NCBI RefSeq assembly: GCF_009936215.1
Contig: NZ_AP019551.1
Coordinates: forward strand, 1,078,708 to 1,142,707
Reading direction: 5' to 3'
Origin: Athalassotoga saccharophila
Lineage (GTDB): Bacteria > Thermotogota > Thermotogae > Mesoaciditogales > Mesoaciditogaceae
DNA length: 64,000 nucleotides
Under the pieces are notes generated by a model, which saw only the letters and a program-made list of their open reading frames with translations, did not search any database and was not told where the DNA came from. Position numbers and translations under genes: made by a program. Below are positions 17,448-26,902 of the stretch, one piece after another. The stretch's first letter is position 1. Each line of letters starts with the position of its first letter.

Positions 17448-20023
17448 TTCAATGACTCCTCAAGAATCTTTTCTACCTTTCCCATATCTATCTTGCCGTT
17501 CCAACCTCCTTGGGCCATTTCTCCCTTTCCACCACCTTTGCCACCGAAATGTTTAGAAAGATTGGAGGCTATTTCATTTGCATTGTTAAGGGTGGATTTC
17601 ACGATCAATGTTACTTTCTCTCCATTCTCCTGCAAAATGACGACTGCCCCTTTTCCAAAAATCCTTAAGGCATCATCGGCCACATCCCTTAGATCTGAAG
17701 AGTTTAAATTTTCCACCCTTATGGCTACGAATTTTTTACCGCTTTTTCTCGCATTTTCACACATTTCTTTAACATTTTGAAGAATCAAACTCTTTCTAAG
17801 AGCACCATTTTCGCGGATCAACTCCTGATTTTCATCTATCAAGGCCTTGACTTTATTTTCTATTTCTTCCTTCTGACATGAAAGTTTTGAGGAAAGATTT
17901 TCTATCATTTTAAATTGATCGAGGAGGATTTTCAAAACGTTAATTCCAGTCGTTGCCTCTATGCGTCTGACGCCTGCAGAGACACCTCTTTCGCTGGTTA
18001 TCATAAAGATGCCTATTTCTCCGGTATTTGAAACGTGCGTTCCTCCGCACAATTCTTTGCTAAAGTTATCAACCAAGACGACTCTCACCGTGTCTGAATA
18101 TTTTTCTCCAAACAAAGCCATCGCGCCAATTCTCTTTGCCTCTTCAAGTGGCATGATCTTAGTTTTGACCTCGTCGGCCTTCAGTATCTCCTCATTTACC
18201 ATCATTGTTATTTTCTCGATCTCTTCAGATGTCAAAGGAGAATTGTGTGTGAAATCAAATCTCAATTTTTCGGGGCCGACGTAAGATCCAAATTGCCTCA
18301 CATGATCGCCAAGTACCTTTTGCAAAGCGGCTTGAAGTAAGTGAGTTGCTGTGTGATTCCTCGCTATAGACTTTCTTCTCTTTTCATCAACGATCAATTT
18401 GACATTCATTCCGATTCTTAAAGTACCGCTCTCAACTTTTATTTTGTGTATGTGAAGATTTGCCTTTTGATAGGTATCGATTACAATCGCATTCCCTCCA
18501 GAAAATTCACATCTTCCTGTGTCACCGATCTGCCCTCCCATTTCGGCATAGAAAGGGCTTTTATCGAAGATAACCTCGGCCTCGTTTCCGTTTGGGACAC
18601 TGCCAACTTCCTCTCCATTCGAAATCATTGCAACAACCCGCGATTCCGATTCAAGGCTTTCGTATCCAACGAATTCCGTTTTGAAATTCGAAATCGATTC
18701 GTAAATGCTATCAACAAATGATTGAACACCGAGACTTTCTCTCGATCTGTGCTTTTGTTCTTCCATGAGTTTGTTAAAGCCTTCAACATCAACTCGAACA
18801 TTTTTTTCATTCGATATGTCCAACAAGATATCGAGAGGCATCCCGTATGTATCGTAAAGTTTGAAAGCCTCTTGACCGAATATGTTTTTGGACGTTGAGA
18901 TGATTTTTTCAACCATTGCAAGACCCTGATCGAGAGTCTTTAAAAATCTCTCTTCTTCACTTTTTATAGTTTCAACTATAAAAGCAGATCTTTCAATTAT
19001 TTCTGGATAACTCTTTCCCATTATTTCTTGAACGGTTGAAACGTACTTGTAAAGGAAAGGTTCATTTGCCCCCATCAATTTTCCATATCTTACGGCTCTC
19101 CTTATCAAACGTCTCAGTACATATCCACGCTCTGTATTGGAAGGAGAAACTCCATCGGCTATAAGAAAGGTCGCGGCTCTCGCGTGATCTGCGATTATTC
19201 TCATCGAGATATCGTTACTCTCTTGTGATCCGTACTTTATTGAAAAGATATTCTCTGATTTTCGAATCAACGGCATGAAAAGATCTGTCTCGAAATTGCT
19301 TTTTACTTTCTGTAAAACAGAAGCGATCCTTTCAAGTCCCATTCCTGTATCGATGTTTTTTCTTTCAAGTTCGCCAAGATTCCCATTTTCATCCTGGTAA
19401 AGACCGGTGAATACAAGATTCCATATCTCCAAAAATCTGTTGCAGCCGCACGCTGGCGTGCACTCATCTGATGAGCATCCTTCAATAGGTCCGAGATCGT
19501 AAAATATTTCCGAATCAGGTCCGCACGGTCCACTTGGTCCCACCGGACCCCAGAAATTGTCTTCTTTACCCATCCTGACTATTTTTTTAGGATCAAGTCC
19601 TATGTCCTTTGTCCATATTTCAAAGGCTTCATCATCATCTTTGTATATGGAAACCCACAGCCTTGATGGATCTATTTCAAGTCTTTGTGTGAGAAATTCC
19701 CACGCATACTCTATAGCCTCTTTTTTGAAATAATCTCCAAATGAGAAATTGCCAAGCATTTCGAAAAACGTATGGTGCCGTGGCGTTCTTCCAACATTCT
19801 CTATGTCATTCGTCCTTATACATTTCTGAACAGTTGCGACTCGCGGGTATTTGGGATCTTCAAGTCCCCAAAAGATCTTCTTGAAGGGCACCATCCCGGC
19901 AACTGTGAATAAAAGTTGAGGATCGTCAGGTATTAAAGAAATACTCGGTAAAATTTCATGACCTTTTGATTTAAAAAATTCCAGAAATTCCTTTCTTATC
20001 TGTTCGGAGGAAAGATTTTTCAC
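17444..20023 (-). CDS. alaS: Alanyl-tRNA synthetase
   Basis: A full-length AlaRS of 859 residues. The class II catalytic core includes RTPRHHTFFEMLGNFSFGDY, the editing domain has ARNHTATHLLQAAL and ELCGGTHVSNTGEIG (zinc-binding His/Cys), a coiled coil follows and the C-Ala domain ends with FGGKGGGKGEMAQGGW. It charges tRNA-Ala and edits Ser/Gly. The start is a GTG preceded by AAAGGAG; an in-frame TTG lies six codons upstream. Unusually, it follows four secreted-protein genes with only 18 bases between, and no promoter is evident in that gap. Confidence 0.97.
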   Translation of the reverse strand: MKNLSSEQIRKEFLEFFKSKGHEILPSISLIPDDPQLLFTVAGMVPFKKIFWGLEDPKYPRVATVQKCIRTNDIENVGRTPRHHTFFEMLGNFSFGDYFKKEAIEYAWEFLTQRLEIDPSRLWVSIYKDDDEAFEIWTKDIGLDPKKIVRMGKEDNFWGPVGPSGPCGPDSEIFYDLGPIEGCSSDECTPACGCNRFLEIWNLVFTGLYQDENGNLGELERKNIDTGMGLERIASVLQKVKSNFETDLFMPLIRKSENIFSIKYGSQESNDISMRIIADHARAATFLIADGVSPSNTERGYVLRRLIRRAVRYGKLMGANEPFLYKYVSTVQEIMGKSYPEIIERSAFIVETIKSEEERFLKTLDQGLAMVEKIISTSKNIFGQEAFKLYDTYGMPLDILLDISNEKNVRVDVEGFNKLMEEQKHRSRESLGVQSFVDSIYESISNFKTEFVGYESLESESRVVAMISNGEEVGSVPNGNEAEVIFDKSPFYAEMGGQIGDTGRCEFSGGNAIVIDTYQKANLHIHKIKVESGTLRIGMNVKLIVDEKRRKSIARNHTATHLLQAALQKVLGDHVRQFGSYVGPEKLRFDFTHNSPLTSEEIEKITMMVNEEILKADEVKTKIMPLEEAKRIGAMALFGEKYSDTVRVVLVDNFSKELCGGTHVSNTGEIGIFMITSERGVSAGVRRIEATTGINVLKILLDQFKMIENLSSKLSCQKEEIENKVKALIDENQELIRENGALRKSLILQNVKEMCENARKSGKKFVAIRVENLNSSDLRDVADDALRIFGKGAVVILQENGEKVTLIVKSTLNNANEIASNLSKHFGGKGGGKGEMAQGGWNGKIDMGKVEKILEESLK

Positions 20024-20041
20024 AATTGTTTCTCCTTTCAA

Positions 20042-21166
20042 CTACTTTAAAGAAGCCATCTCTGTTAGGTTGTTCATAACTATTTTTATTTTATGTTCTC
20101 CGGAAAAAGGCACAACAATGTAAAAATCTGGAGATTTACCGTAAATCTGCGTTGGGACTCCATCGATGTAAGCAGATATATCATTTATTCGAGGATATGC
20201 GGAAGCAAAAAATGGAACTATCGTCGTTGTTGAAGAAAGGCTTACTGGCGGAATATAGACCACCCCTGTCGATCCCTTTGAAGCGACAAGGAATGATTTC
20301 GTTATAATCTCAGATTTTCCAATGCCATCGACAAAGGTACAGGTTGCAGTGTAAAGACCGCTTTTTACATCGGGGACTTTGAAATTAAATGTATAGGTAT
20401 TGCTTGCATTTGAACCTATATTTTCATCTACGCCGGCAAAATCGAAGTTCACACTTTTAATCCCATTTGGAGAATAAGCGTAAAAAGTCACCGTCGAATC
20501 TGATCCGGCCATGAAAAGTTGAGGATAATTTAGAATTTGCACGTAAGGCATGGCATTTGAAGGTTTTACAACGTCTATATTAAAAGTCGGGGTTGCTATC
20601 AACCCCTGACCATTCACGGCCGTTATCGTTATCTCTTTTATACCCGTTTCTTGGAAAGAAAGATCGAAAATATTCGAGTTAAAAGGAACATTTTTACCAT
20701 CTATGTTCATGGAAACAGATTGTATCCCACTTTCCGGATCGTAAACGTCTATTTTAACTGGAAATACAACTCCCTGTGCTATTGTAGAAGGGTAAAGGGC
20801 TTTTACAATTGGAGGAGTAGAATCTTTAACAAAAAATGTATCTGTCTTTGTCGCAACCATTCCACCGGGATTAACGGCAAAGACAGTTATCTTGTGCTTT
20901 CCATAAACGCCGACCCAATCTGCAACGTAAGTCGAGGTCCCCACGAGATTTGTCGGTAATGGGGAGTTGTCAAGATCGAAGACAACCTGCGGTAACTGGC
21001 CTTCGGACAGGATCTTTGCGGAAAACTCTATGTTATATCCAGAAAGCAATGTTGCCGATTTCGACAGATCAAGTATCATAGGCTTCGAAGAGCCTTTTAT
21101 AAGCATACAAGAAGATAGCACCAAGATCAATACAAGAATCGAAAAAACAAGTAAAAATCTTTTCAT
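20042..21166 (-). CDS. Lipoprotein with Ig-like repeats
   Basis: The 374-residue protein has a lipoprotein signal (LVLILVLSSCMLIKG) with the lipidated cysteine at about residue 20. The mature part is several beta-sandwich, Ig/CARDB-like modules marked by VFAVNPGGMVATKTDTFFV, VKALYPSTIAQG, ITAVNGQGLIATPTF and a further unit near the C-terminus. These resemble modules of the 1141-residue protein in the same operon, so the two probably act together at the cell surface. No enzyme motif is seen. Confidence 0.72.
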   Translation of the reverse strand: MKRFLLVFSILVLILVLSSCMLIKGSSKPMILDLSKSATLLSGYNIEFSAKILSEGQLPQVVFDLDNSPLPTNLVGTSTYVADWVGVYGKHKITVFAVNPGGMVATKTDTFFVKDSTPPIVKALYPSTIAQGVVFPVKIDVYDPESGIQSVSMNIDGKNVPFNSNIFDLSFQETGIKEITITAVNGQGLIATPTFNIDVVKPSNAMPYVQILNYPQLFMAGSDSTVTFYAYSPNGIKSVNFDFAGVDENIGSNASNTYTFNFKVPDVKSGLYTATCTFVDGIGKSEIITKSFLVASKGSTGVVYIPPVSLSSTTTIVPFFASAYPRINDISAYIDGVPTQIYGKSPDFYIVVPFSGEHKIKIVMNNLTEMASLK

Positions 21167-21646
21167 TTAAAATGCCAGTCCCAGTCCAAATCTCCACTCT
21201 GTTATATTTGAAAAAGATGTTATGTTAGTGGTTATATTGTAAATACCCTGACCTTCTGCAAAGGCAGAAAGAGCGCCCAAAAACATATCAATGCCTACAT
21301 GGTAATAAAGCGGCGTGATCGAAACTGGACCAAATCCACCATTTGGTGAAAATGTCGTCATTATACCAAGACCGGCATAAGGTCTTATCTCTCCGGTCGG
21401 CAACGATACAAGAAGCGTCGGGTAAAGATACCATTTAGATATATTTCCTATCTGAGAAAGATCTGTCAGATTGTTAACCGTTCCCTCCACTGTGAGTTCA
21501 AATCCCATGGTACCTATGGATTTAAAGGTCAATCCAACAGCGTACCCGCTGGATGGAAGGCCAACGCTTCCATTTACAGAAGTAATTGCGAATGAGGAAA
21601 TTGCTAAAATCGGTATTAAAATCAAAAACAGAATTGATATTTTCAT
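21167..21646 (-). CDS. Small secreted beta-barrel-like outer membrane protein
   Basis: A 159-residue protein with a signal peptide (MKISILFLILIPILAISSFA), then alternating amphipathic strands rich in Gly, Tyr and Phe (YLYPTLLVSLPTGEIRPYAG, ITPLYYHVGIDMFLG, EWRFGLGLAF) and a C-terminal phenylalanine, as in outer membrane beta-barrels. About eight strands would fit. Recognition is by pattern only; no named family is claimed. It stops directly before the lipoprotein start codon. Confidence 0.6.
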   Translation of the reverse strand: MKISILFLILIPILAISSFAITSVNGSVGLPSSGYAVGLTFKSIGTMGFELTVEGTVNNLTDLSQIGNISKWYLYPTLLVSLPTGEIRPYAGLGIMTTFSPNGGFGPVSITPLYYHVGIDMFLGALSAFAEGQGIYNITTNITSFSNITEWRFGLGLAF

Positions 21647-21657
21647 ATCTTCCTCCT

Positions 21658-22632
21658 TTATTTTAAGAATGTAAGAAAGATCACTCCCAAAGTGAAAGCC
21701 AAAATAACAAGCGGAATTACAAATGACTGATTATTCTGAACTACAAAACTGTAAACTCTCGACATCCCTGAGACGTCCGATACATTCACTTCAAAGGTTT
21801 TAGATCCCGCAAACTCGTTGATGATGAATTTTGTCTCTTTATTCGCCGGTAAGGTCGATAAAAGTGTGCTTTCATTCCCGTTCTTAACGTACAAAGAAAT
21901 ATCTTTCAATGGAATGGCACCAGTTGCCTTTACCGTTATCTCGTATTTCCCGCTTAAGAAAATATCTTTTCCTATGAATGATACCACTTTCGGGCCATTA
22001 TTGTCGATACCTATGTAAGCATTTGAACTTAGAGACTGTCCGGTTACAAGATTTTCTCGAGTTGAGAAGAGATGAAATCCATCCTTTAAATTTTTAGTAT
22101 CAAAATTAAATCCAAATACCTTTGGAGAATTATCAAAAGGAGAGATCTGCCACTCAAAGATCCTGTTGTCATCGACGAGAATAGAAAGACTTTCCCTTCC
22201 GTATCCCGGCTGCGCAATTACGTAAATGTGTTCATCTCCTCTCATGTAACCATTATAGGATGGATAAAAATACACATCTGAATCGGTTTTTTGTAAATTA
22301 TAAGAGATCACAAGCGCAGTCGCAAAAGACGTGAGATATCCAGACCGGCTTTCAAAAGTGATGTAGGCATACGACATAGTTGATGGAAGCGTAAAGGTAA
22401 AGGTCCATTGTTTGTCTACGGTACTTTTCGTCTCACCATTGAAATACGCGCTAAGAGTTATCGGGCTTCCGTCTTCTGAAAAACCGCCCACCTGAAAATG
22501 ACCGTCAGGACCGGCAATGACTATGCCGGGAGATATCTCAAAGGCCGGCCCGCTCCCAAAGGAGCGGACCACACCCGCCTGTACCAGGCTTACGGCCAAA
22601 ACAAGAAGAAGCACAAAGAAAAACTTCGACAT
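21658..22632 (-). CDS. Secreted Ig-like protein with C-terminal membrane anchor
   Basis: 324 residues: a signal peptide (MSKFFFVLLLVLAVSLVQAG), a beta-rich extracytoplasmic part with short Ig-like units (YEITVKATGAIPLKDISLYV, KTFEVNVSDVSGMSRVYSFV), and one C-terminal transmembrane helix (FVIPLVILAFTLGVIFLTFLK) at about 303-324 with only a lysine after it. It could anchor the large Ig protein, whose gene ends three bases upstream. I do not recognise a named family. Confidence 0.6.
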   Translation of the reverse strand: MSKFFFVLLLVLAVSLVQAGVVRSFGSGPAFEISPGIVIAGPDGHFQVGGFSEDGSPITLSAYFNGETKSTVDKQWTFTFTLPSTMSYAYITFESRSGYLTSFATALVISYNLQKTDSDVYFYPSYNGYMRGDEHIYVIAQPGYGRESLSILVDDNRIFEWQISPFDNSPKVFGFNFDTKNLKDGFHLFSTRENLVTGQSLSSNAYIGIDNNGPKVVSFIGKDIFLSGKYEITVKATGAIPLKDISLYVKNGNESTLLSTLPANKETKFIINEFAGSKTFEVNVSDVSGMSRVYSFVVQNNQSFVIPLVILAFTLGVIFLTFLK

Positions 22633-22635
22633 GAT

Positions 22636-25600
22636 TTAGAACTCCCATATCGAATAATTGTTCATGAGAGGATTACCATCGTTGTCTGTTATTCCATTTA
22701 CGATCACGGTGTAAGGACTGTAAGAAACGCTAACATTCTTTACAATTAGAGTCTTCGAAGAGATGGTGGCCTGACCAAGATCGAATACCTCTCCATTCAG
22801 ACTTTCAAGTTTGACATAAGGTGTGCCTTGGATATCTTTGTCAAAAGAAATCTCCAAGTTGCCATTCACAATTCTAACATCAGTTATTTTAGGACCAACT
22901 GTATCGACGTAGATCGTGTTTTTAAGTGAGTTGATATTTCCTGCCATGTCAACTGCTTTTAATTCAACATTCACATCTTTTCCTTCTATGCCTGCAAAGA
23001 TCTTTCTGAGAGAGATCGTATACATTCCATTCTCATCGAAGATTTTGAAGTAAAGTGGATGATCATTCAAAGTTATGCCAAGAATTGCATATCTTAAATC
23101 CTTTCCGTTGATGTTAAGAGTAAAGGTCGCGTATGAGGTCATATTCACGGTAGAAGGTCCGTAAAATTCAATTTGAGGAGATTTCGGATCGACGAAGATC
23201 GCGATTTTTGACTCAAAGGTGGAAACTTTACCATTTGCAGGGTTAACGGCTTTGACATTTAAAATTCCTATTCCGGCGAATTTTAAATCGTTAGGCACTT
23301 TCTCGTTGTTGATATACGTTTCAATATCAGGACTTAATTTTCCATCTGTGACGGCTTTGACCGAAATCGTCGGAGTTGCTTTCTCAAATTTGTAGAACTC
23401 CGAACCATTCGATACCTTCTTACCGTTAAGGTAGACGCTTATGACAGGAGGTTCGGTATCGACAAAGTAATTTTTGGTTCCCACACTCGACCTGCCAAGC
23501 CAATCTACGGCCTTTGCAATAAGGGTTGCATCACCACTTTTTTCAAAGTTTTCACTTGTAACAGTTGCAATCCACGTCTCACCTTCATGTTTGGCGACAC
23601 TTCCATTTACGTAAAGATGCTCTACACCGGGTCCCCATGAATCATTGACTTTAACATTCACAACCAAATCCATATTTGGCCCTATAACGTTATGATTCGG
23701 TGAGATATCAGTTATTTTTGGATCAGCGTTATCAAAGGCGAATTTGAAGGTAGCAGAAGTATTAGTGCTGAATTTGTTGACAGGATTTGTTGAAAAGACA
23801 TTTACAGAGTAAGTACCATTTTTGTCTATAGTTATCTTTGTTGAAGATGAGGTCATGTTAAAGGACTTCCCGTTCAAAGTTACAAAACTTTGAGGTGTAA
23901 CCTTTGAATCGGTAGTCGCTACGATCTCTATGTAGGACCTGCCTATGCTCCAGTACACTCCATCTTTAAGGAGCGTGGCAACTGGCGTTATTTTTACGTA
24001 TGGACTCTTTGCGTCGACGAAGAAATGTTGTTCTGTTGCAGAGGACAGGTCAAGCAAATCTGTCGCGGTGGCGATTATAGAGAATGACTTACTTTCAGAT
24101 GTATTTGGAGAGACCAAAGTTGCAACCCATGTCTTTGAATCAATCATGGATGCCTTTGTCCCGTTTACAATAACGTCTTTTATTCCCGGACCGAAATCAT
24201 CATTGGCGCTAACTTTCACGGCAAAAGGCGTTGAAGGTCCTATAAAGTCTGGGAAATTTATTCCTGTTATCTCTGGATTTTTGAGATCGAATTTGATTCG
24301 ATAGGTTACGCTTTCACTTTTAGAAAAACCGTTAACCGTATTCGTTGATATGACCGTTATGGTGTATGTACCGGCAGTTGTTAACTCTATCGAGATGAAA
24401 TTCTTTCCTTTGTAAACTTGAGGATCCTGATTGACAATAACTTTTGTGATCTCAGGACTTCCCGAATCTGTTCTTACATTTATATTCACCCTGAAAGTAC
24501 TCCTGCTCCAGTATATTCCTTTATAATAGATCGATGCAACAGGAGTTATCGATATATATGGAGGATTGACGTCTACATAGTAACTAAAAGTGGCCGGCGA
24601 AGAGGGTTGACCAAAGTAATCGTACGCAATAACGGTAAAATCATGATAACCACTTACTTGAGGACTTGGACTCTTTATATCCGCAATCCACTGCCCATTT
24701 ATCTCTTTTGCCTTAACACCGTTAACAAAAACATTCTCGATTCCTATTCCTTGACCATCTGTTGCCAAGACCGACACAGTCATCGTGCTGTTAGGTCCGA
24801 TGTATTTTGGGTAATAAGCGTATTTTATTTCAGGATTTAGAGGATAATATGCAACGGACACATTCGTTGAAAGGTTAGTCGAAAGTTTATTTACAGGGTC
24901 TACAACTTTCAACGCAATCGGGTAGGCCCCTCTCGAAGGAAATTCAAATGTTAAAATTCTGGCATTGTAACCATCGTATTGGCTAATTACATTTTTTGAG
25001 GGGACATATCCGTTAACGATAACATCGGGCGCTGAATCACGGCACGCCGTCGTGGCAACAAATGTAAGGGATGGGATTGCATATTTTCCCCACAAAACGT
25101 TGTTTTTTATCATCGATGCGTCTTTGGTTATTAACAGATAAGAAGGAGCCTTCCCATCAGAAAAAGCCTCAAAAGACGCGTACCCTTTGTTAGTTGCGGC
25201 GTCGATGGCAGTAGCCTCTATTTTAAATGGCCCCGTCATATCTGGCGTCAAAATGGTAGCCTTCCATGTCGAATCTTTCGAAAGTTCTGCCCGAACTCCA
25301 TTCACAGTGACATTGGCTATCCCGCTTATAGTCGATACAGCCGTTACGTTGACTGGAATGTAAGTATTCGCCGGCAGACATTTTTGTAAATTCACAAAAT
25401 TAACTGTAGGCGTTCCAATATCTATAACGTACGCGGAGATGGATGAGAAGATCTCCCCCGCTATGTTGACGGCTTTGACCGAAAATATGTGCCATCCATT
25501 TTTCAAATGCGTTGTGTCAACGTCAAATGTTCTCGAAAGGTAAACTGTTGCCGCAGGACTTACATTTATCACCGATGCTACGGTGGTATCGACCATGAAT

Positions 25601-26061
25601 TCTACTTTTTCAAGGCCCAATCCTCCGTAGACCTTTACAGGTACCTTTACAACCTTTGTATTTCCTATGTAGGAGTTATTTGAGGGTATGGGTTTTCCTA
25701 TTTGTATAACGGGATTTGCGTTGATCGAAACGGTTATAGTTGATTCTTTGCTGAAGGTTTCACCACTTTGTGATTTGGCGATTATAGATACGGGAAAGTT
25801 TTGCACTGCCTGCGTTATTGAAGGCGCGATGAAATCAAATGAGGCAGTCGAACCTGAGGCCTTTAAAGTAAGACCGTTAAAAGTAGCCGTTATGAAGGAA
25901 ATAGGCTCTCCAGAAGTCGAATATGCGCTTACAAAAACTTTAAAAGGAGCGTTTGCGAGGACCTGCTGGGGATAAACCTGCACCTGCATCTGAATGATCT
26001 GGGCCATTCCAGATAAACCTATGATCATAAAAATCGCGAAAATGAATATAAACTTCTTCAC
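22636..26061 (-). CDS. Giant secreted protein of tandem Ig-like repeats
   Basis: 1141 residues with a signal peptide (MKKFIFIFAIFMIIGLSGMA). A module of roughly 187 residues recurs: FVD-type starts occur near 494 (YYVDVNPPYISITPVA), 681 (FFVDAKSPYVKITPVA) and 865 (YFVDTEPPVISVY), with a diverged copy near 300. Each module holds two Ig-like halves, the second starting IGP (IGPNSTM, IGPSTPF, IGPNMDL). The last 100 residues resemble a bacterial Ig-like domain (LEISFDKDIQ, VNGITDNDGNPL). No enzyme motif or anchor is seen. A surface-sheath (toga) or adhesion role is inferred. Start is GTG after GAAGGGGG. Confidence 0.7.
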   Translation of the reverse strand: MKKFIFIFAIFMIIGLSGMAQIIQMQVQVYPQQVLANAPFKVFVSAYSTSGEPISFITATFNGLTLKASGSTASFDFIAPSITQAVQNFPVSIIAKSQSGETFSKESTITVSINANPVIQIGKPIPSNNSYIGNTKVVKVPVKVYGGLGLEKVEFMVDTTVASVINVSPAATVYLSRTFDVDTTHLKNGWHIFSVKAVNIAGEIFSSISAYVIDIGTPTVNFVNLQKCLPANTYIPVNVTAVSTISGIANVTVNGVRAELSKDSTWKATILTPDMTGPFKIEATAIDAATNKGYASFEAFSDGKAPSYLLITKDASMIKNNVLWGKYAIPSLTFVATTACRDSAPDVIVNGYVPSKNVISQYDGYNARILTFEFPSRGAYPIALKVVDPVNKLSTNLSTNVSVAYYPLNPEIKYAYYPKYIGPNSTMTVSVLATDGQGIGIENVFVNGVKAKEINGQWIADIKSPSPQVSGYHDFTVIAYDYFGQPSSPATFSYYVDVNPPYISITPVASIYYKGIYWSRSTFRVNINVRTDSGSPEITKVIVNQDPQVYKGKNFISIELTTAGTYTITVISTNTVNGFSKSESVTYRIKFDLKNPEITGINFPDFIGPSTPFAVKVSANDDFGPGIKDVIVNGTKASMIDSKTWVATLVSPNTSESKSFSIIATATDLLDLSSATEQHFFVDAKSPYVKITPVATLLKDGVYWSIGRSYIEIVATTDSKVTPQSFVTLNGKSFNMTSSSTKITIDKNGTYSVNVFSTNPVNKFSTNTSATFKFAFDNADPKITDISPNHNVIGPNMDLVVNVKVNDSWGPGVEHLYVNGSVAKHEGETWIATVTSENFEKSGDATLIAKAVDWLGRSSVGTKNYFVDTEPPVISVYLNGKKVSNGSEFYKFEKATPTISVKAVTDGKLSPDIETYINNEKVPNDLKFAGIGILNVKAVNPANGKVSTFESKIAIFVDPKSPQIEFYGPSTVNMTSYATFTLNINGKDLRYAILGITLNDHPLYFKIFDENGMYTISLRKIFAGIEGKDVNVELKAVDMAGNINSLKNTIYVDTVGPKITDVRIVNGNLEISFDKDIQGTPYVKLESLNGEVFDLGQATISSKTLIVKNVSVSYSPYTVIVNGITDNDGNPLMNNYSIWEF

Positions 26062-26096
26062 AATCTTACCCCCTTCACAGTCACATACAATTTATT

Positions 26097-26105
26097 ATTA
26101 TACCA
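26097..26105 (-). promoter_or_regulatory. Extended -10 promoter of the Ig-protein/alaS operon
   Basis: Read on the minus strand this is TGGTATAAT, 35 bases before the GTG of the 1141-residue protein gene. A TTGACG lies closer than the usual spacing, so the extended -10 probably carries the promoter. It is the only promoter candidate I see for the seven-gene run that includes alaS. Confidence 0.5.
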
Positions 26106-26192
26106 GATAATTCGTCAAATTTCATTTTAAACCTTTTTAATCAAGAATTTTCGCACTTTTATAATTGGTGGAAGGATGTCACTCTTTCGTAC

Positions 26193-26221
26193 TTGATTTT
26201 TATCTTCAAATGTATTAGAAT
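26193..26221 (+). promoter_or_regulatory. Promoter of the tRNA-Ala gene
   Basis: TTGATT (26193-26198) and TAGAAT (26216-26221) are separated by exactly 17 bases and end 14 bases before the tRNA, a good match to a housekeeping sigma-factor promoter. Confidence 0.65.
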
Positions 26222-26235
26222 ATAAATCGTTATGC

Positions 26236-26308
26236 GGGGTCGTGGCGCAGTTGGGAGCGCGCTTGCATGGCATGCAAGAGGTCGTGGGTTCAAATCCCAT
26301 CGGCTCCA
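26236..26308 (+). tRNA. tRNA-Ala (anticodon GGC)
   Basis: The 73 bases fold into a full cloverleaf: acceptor GGGGTCG/CGGCTCC, D stem GCGC/GCGC, anticodon stem CTTGC/GCAAG with loop ATGGCAT (anticodon GGC, reading GCC/GCU), five-base variable loop, and T stem GTGGG/CCCAT with TTCAAAT loop. The discriminator is A. CCA is not fully encoded (CA follows). A terminator begins a few bases later. Confidence 0.97.
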
Positions 26309-26311
26309 CAG

Positions 26312-26337
26312 AAAAAAAGGGCGAAATCGCCCTTTTT
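26312..26337. terminator. Bidirectional terminator between tRNA-Ala and the cofactor operon
   Basis: GGGCGA (26319-26324) pairs with TCGCCC (26327-26332) and is flanked by seven A and five T, so it can stop transcripts from both sides: the plus-strand tRNA and the minus-strand biotin carrier gene. Confidence 0.85.
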
Positions 26338-26743
26338 ATATTTGATAAAGTGTAACAAGCGGCTGATCTATTTCAACTTGCTGGCCCTCTTTGACGAGAA
26401 TCGATTTTATTTTGCAGTTGAAAGGAGCAAGAATTTCATTCTCCATCTTCATGGCCTCAAGTGTCAGTATCGTCTGTCCGTCCTTTACACTTTCTCCAAC
26501 GTTAACCTTTATTTTCACGATCGTACCGGACATTGGAGCGCGCAATGTTTCTTCATTCGAAGAAATCGTCTCTTCAGGACTGTTCTGAATCTTCTGGGTC
26601 TGCGCGGAATCGACGTGGATTTCTTTTGGTTTTATCTCCTCCACTTTTGGTTTTGAAATATAAGGAATTTCATGCTGATTTTGAACCTCTTCAACTTCAA
26701 CTTCGTAACTCTTTCCGTTAACTTTCACGATATATTTTTTCAT
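26336..26743 (-). CDS. Biotin carboxyl carrier protein (decarboxylase/carboxylase subunit)
   Basis: 135 residues: an N-terminal MKKYIVKVNGKSYEVEVEEV segment as in sodium-pump decarboxylase and propionyl-CoA carboxylase carriers, a charged linker, and a C-terminal biotinyl domain with APMSGTIVKIKVNVGESVKDG and the biotin site LEAMKMENEI. The lysine in AMKM is the biotinylation site. It passes CO2 to or from the carboxyltransferase encoded upstream; the 48-aa gene lies between them. Confidence 0.93.
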   Translation of the reverse strand: MKKYIVKVNGKSYEVEVEEVQNQHEIPYISKPKVEEIKPKEIHVDSAQTQKIQNSPEETISSNEETLRAPMSGTIVKIKVNVGESVKDGQTILTLEAMKMENEILAPFNCKIKSILVKEGQQVEIDQPLVTLYQI

Positions 26744-26746
26744 CGC

Positions 26747-26893
26747 TTACCCCTTCCTAACTCTCCAAAAAACGTAAGGCGTATGGTTAACCCATCTTGA
26801 ACAGGGAATTTCTCTAACACTTACGATTCTCAGATTTCTCTTTTCGTAAGACATTATCGCGGAAATTATGATCGCAACGATCTCTTCATCCAT
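26747..26893 (-). CDS. 48-residue protein like the cytosolic tail of OadG/MmdD
   Basis: A short gene with a good ribosome site (TAGGAGA six bases before ATG), stopping three bases before the biotin carrier start. The product begins MDEEIVAIIISAIMSYEKRN and contains LRIVSVREIPCSRW and a final VFWRVRKG. This order (EE-xxAAI helix, then R-I-x-S-I/V-R, then W) resembles the soluble tail of oxaloacetate decarboxylase gamma and methylmalonyl-CoA decarboxylase delta subunits, and loosely the epsilon subunits of acyl-CoA carboxylases. The usual membrane helix is absent. Its likely role is to tether or assemble the carboxyltransferase and carrier. Confidence 0.7.
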   Translation of the reverse strand: MDEEIVAIIISAIMSYEKRNLRIVSVREIPCSRWVNHTPYVFWRVRKG

Positions 26894-26902
26894 GGTATTC
26901 TC

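Noticed and set aside
26127-26309. Open frame on the minus strand across the tRNA gene
   Set aside because: It is an artefact of antisense tRNA-Ala sequence (the MGFEPTTSC-type translation seen over many tRNA genes) and has no ribosome site.
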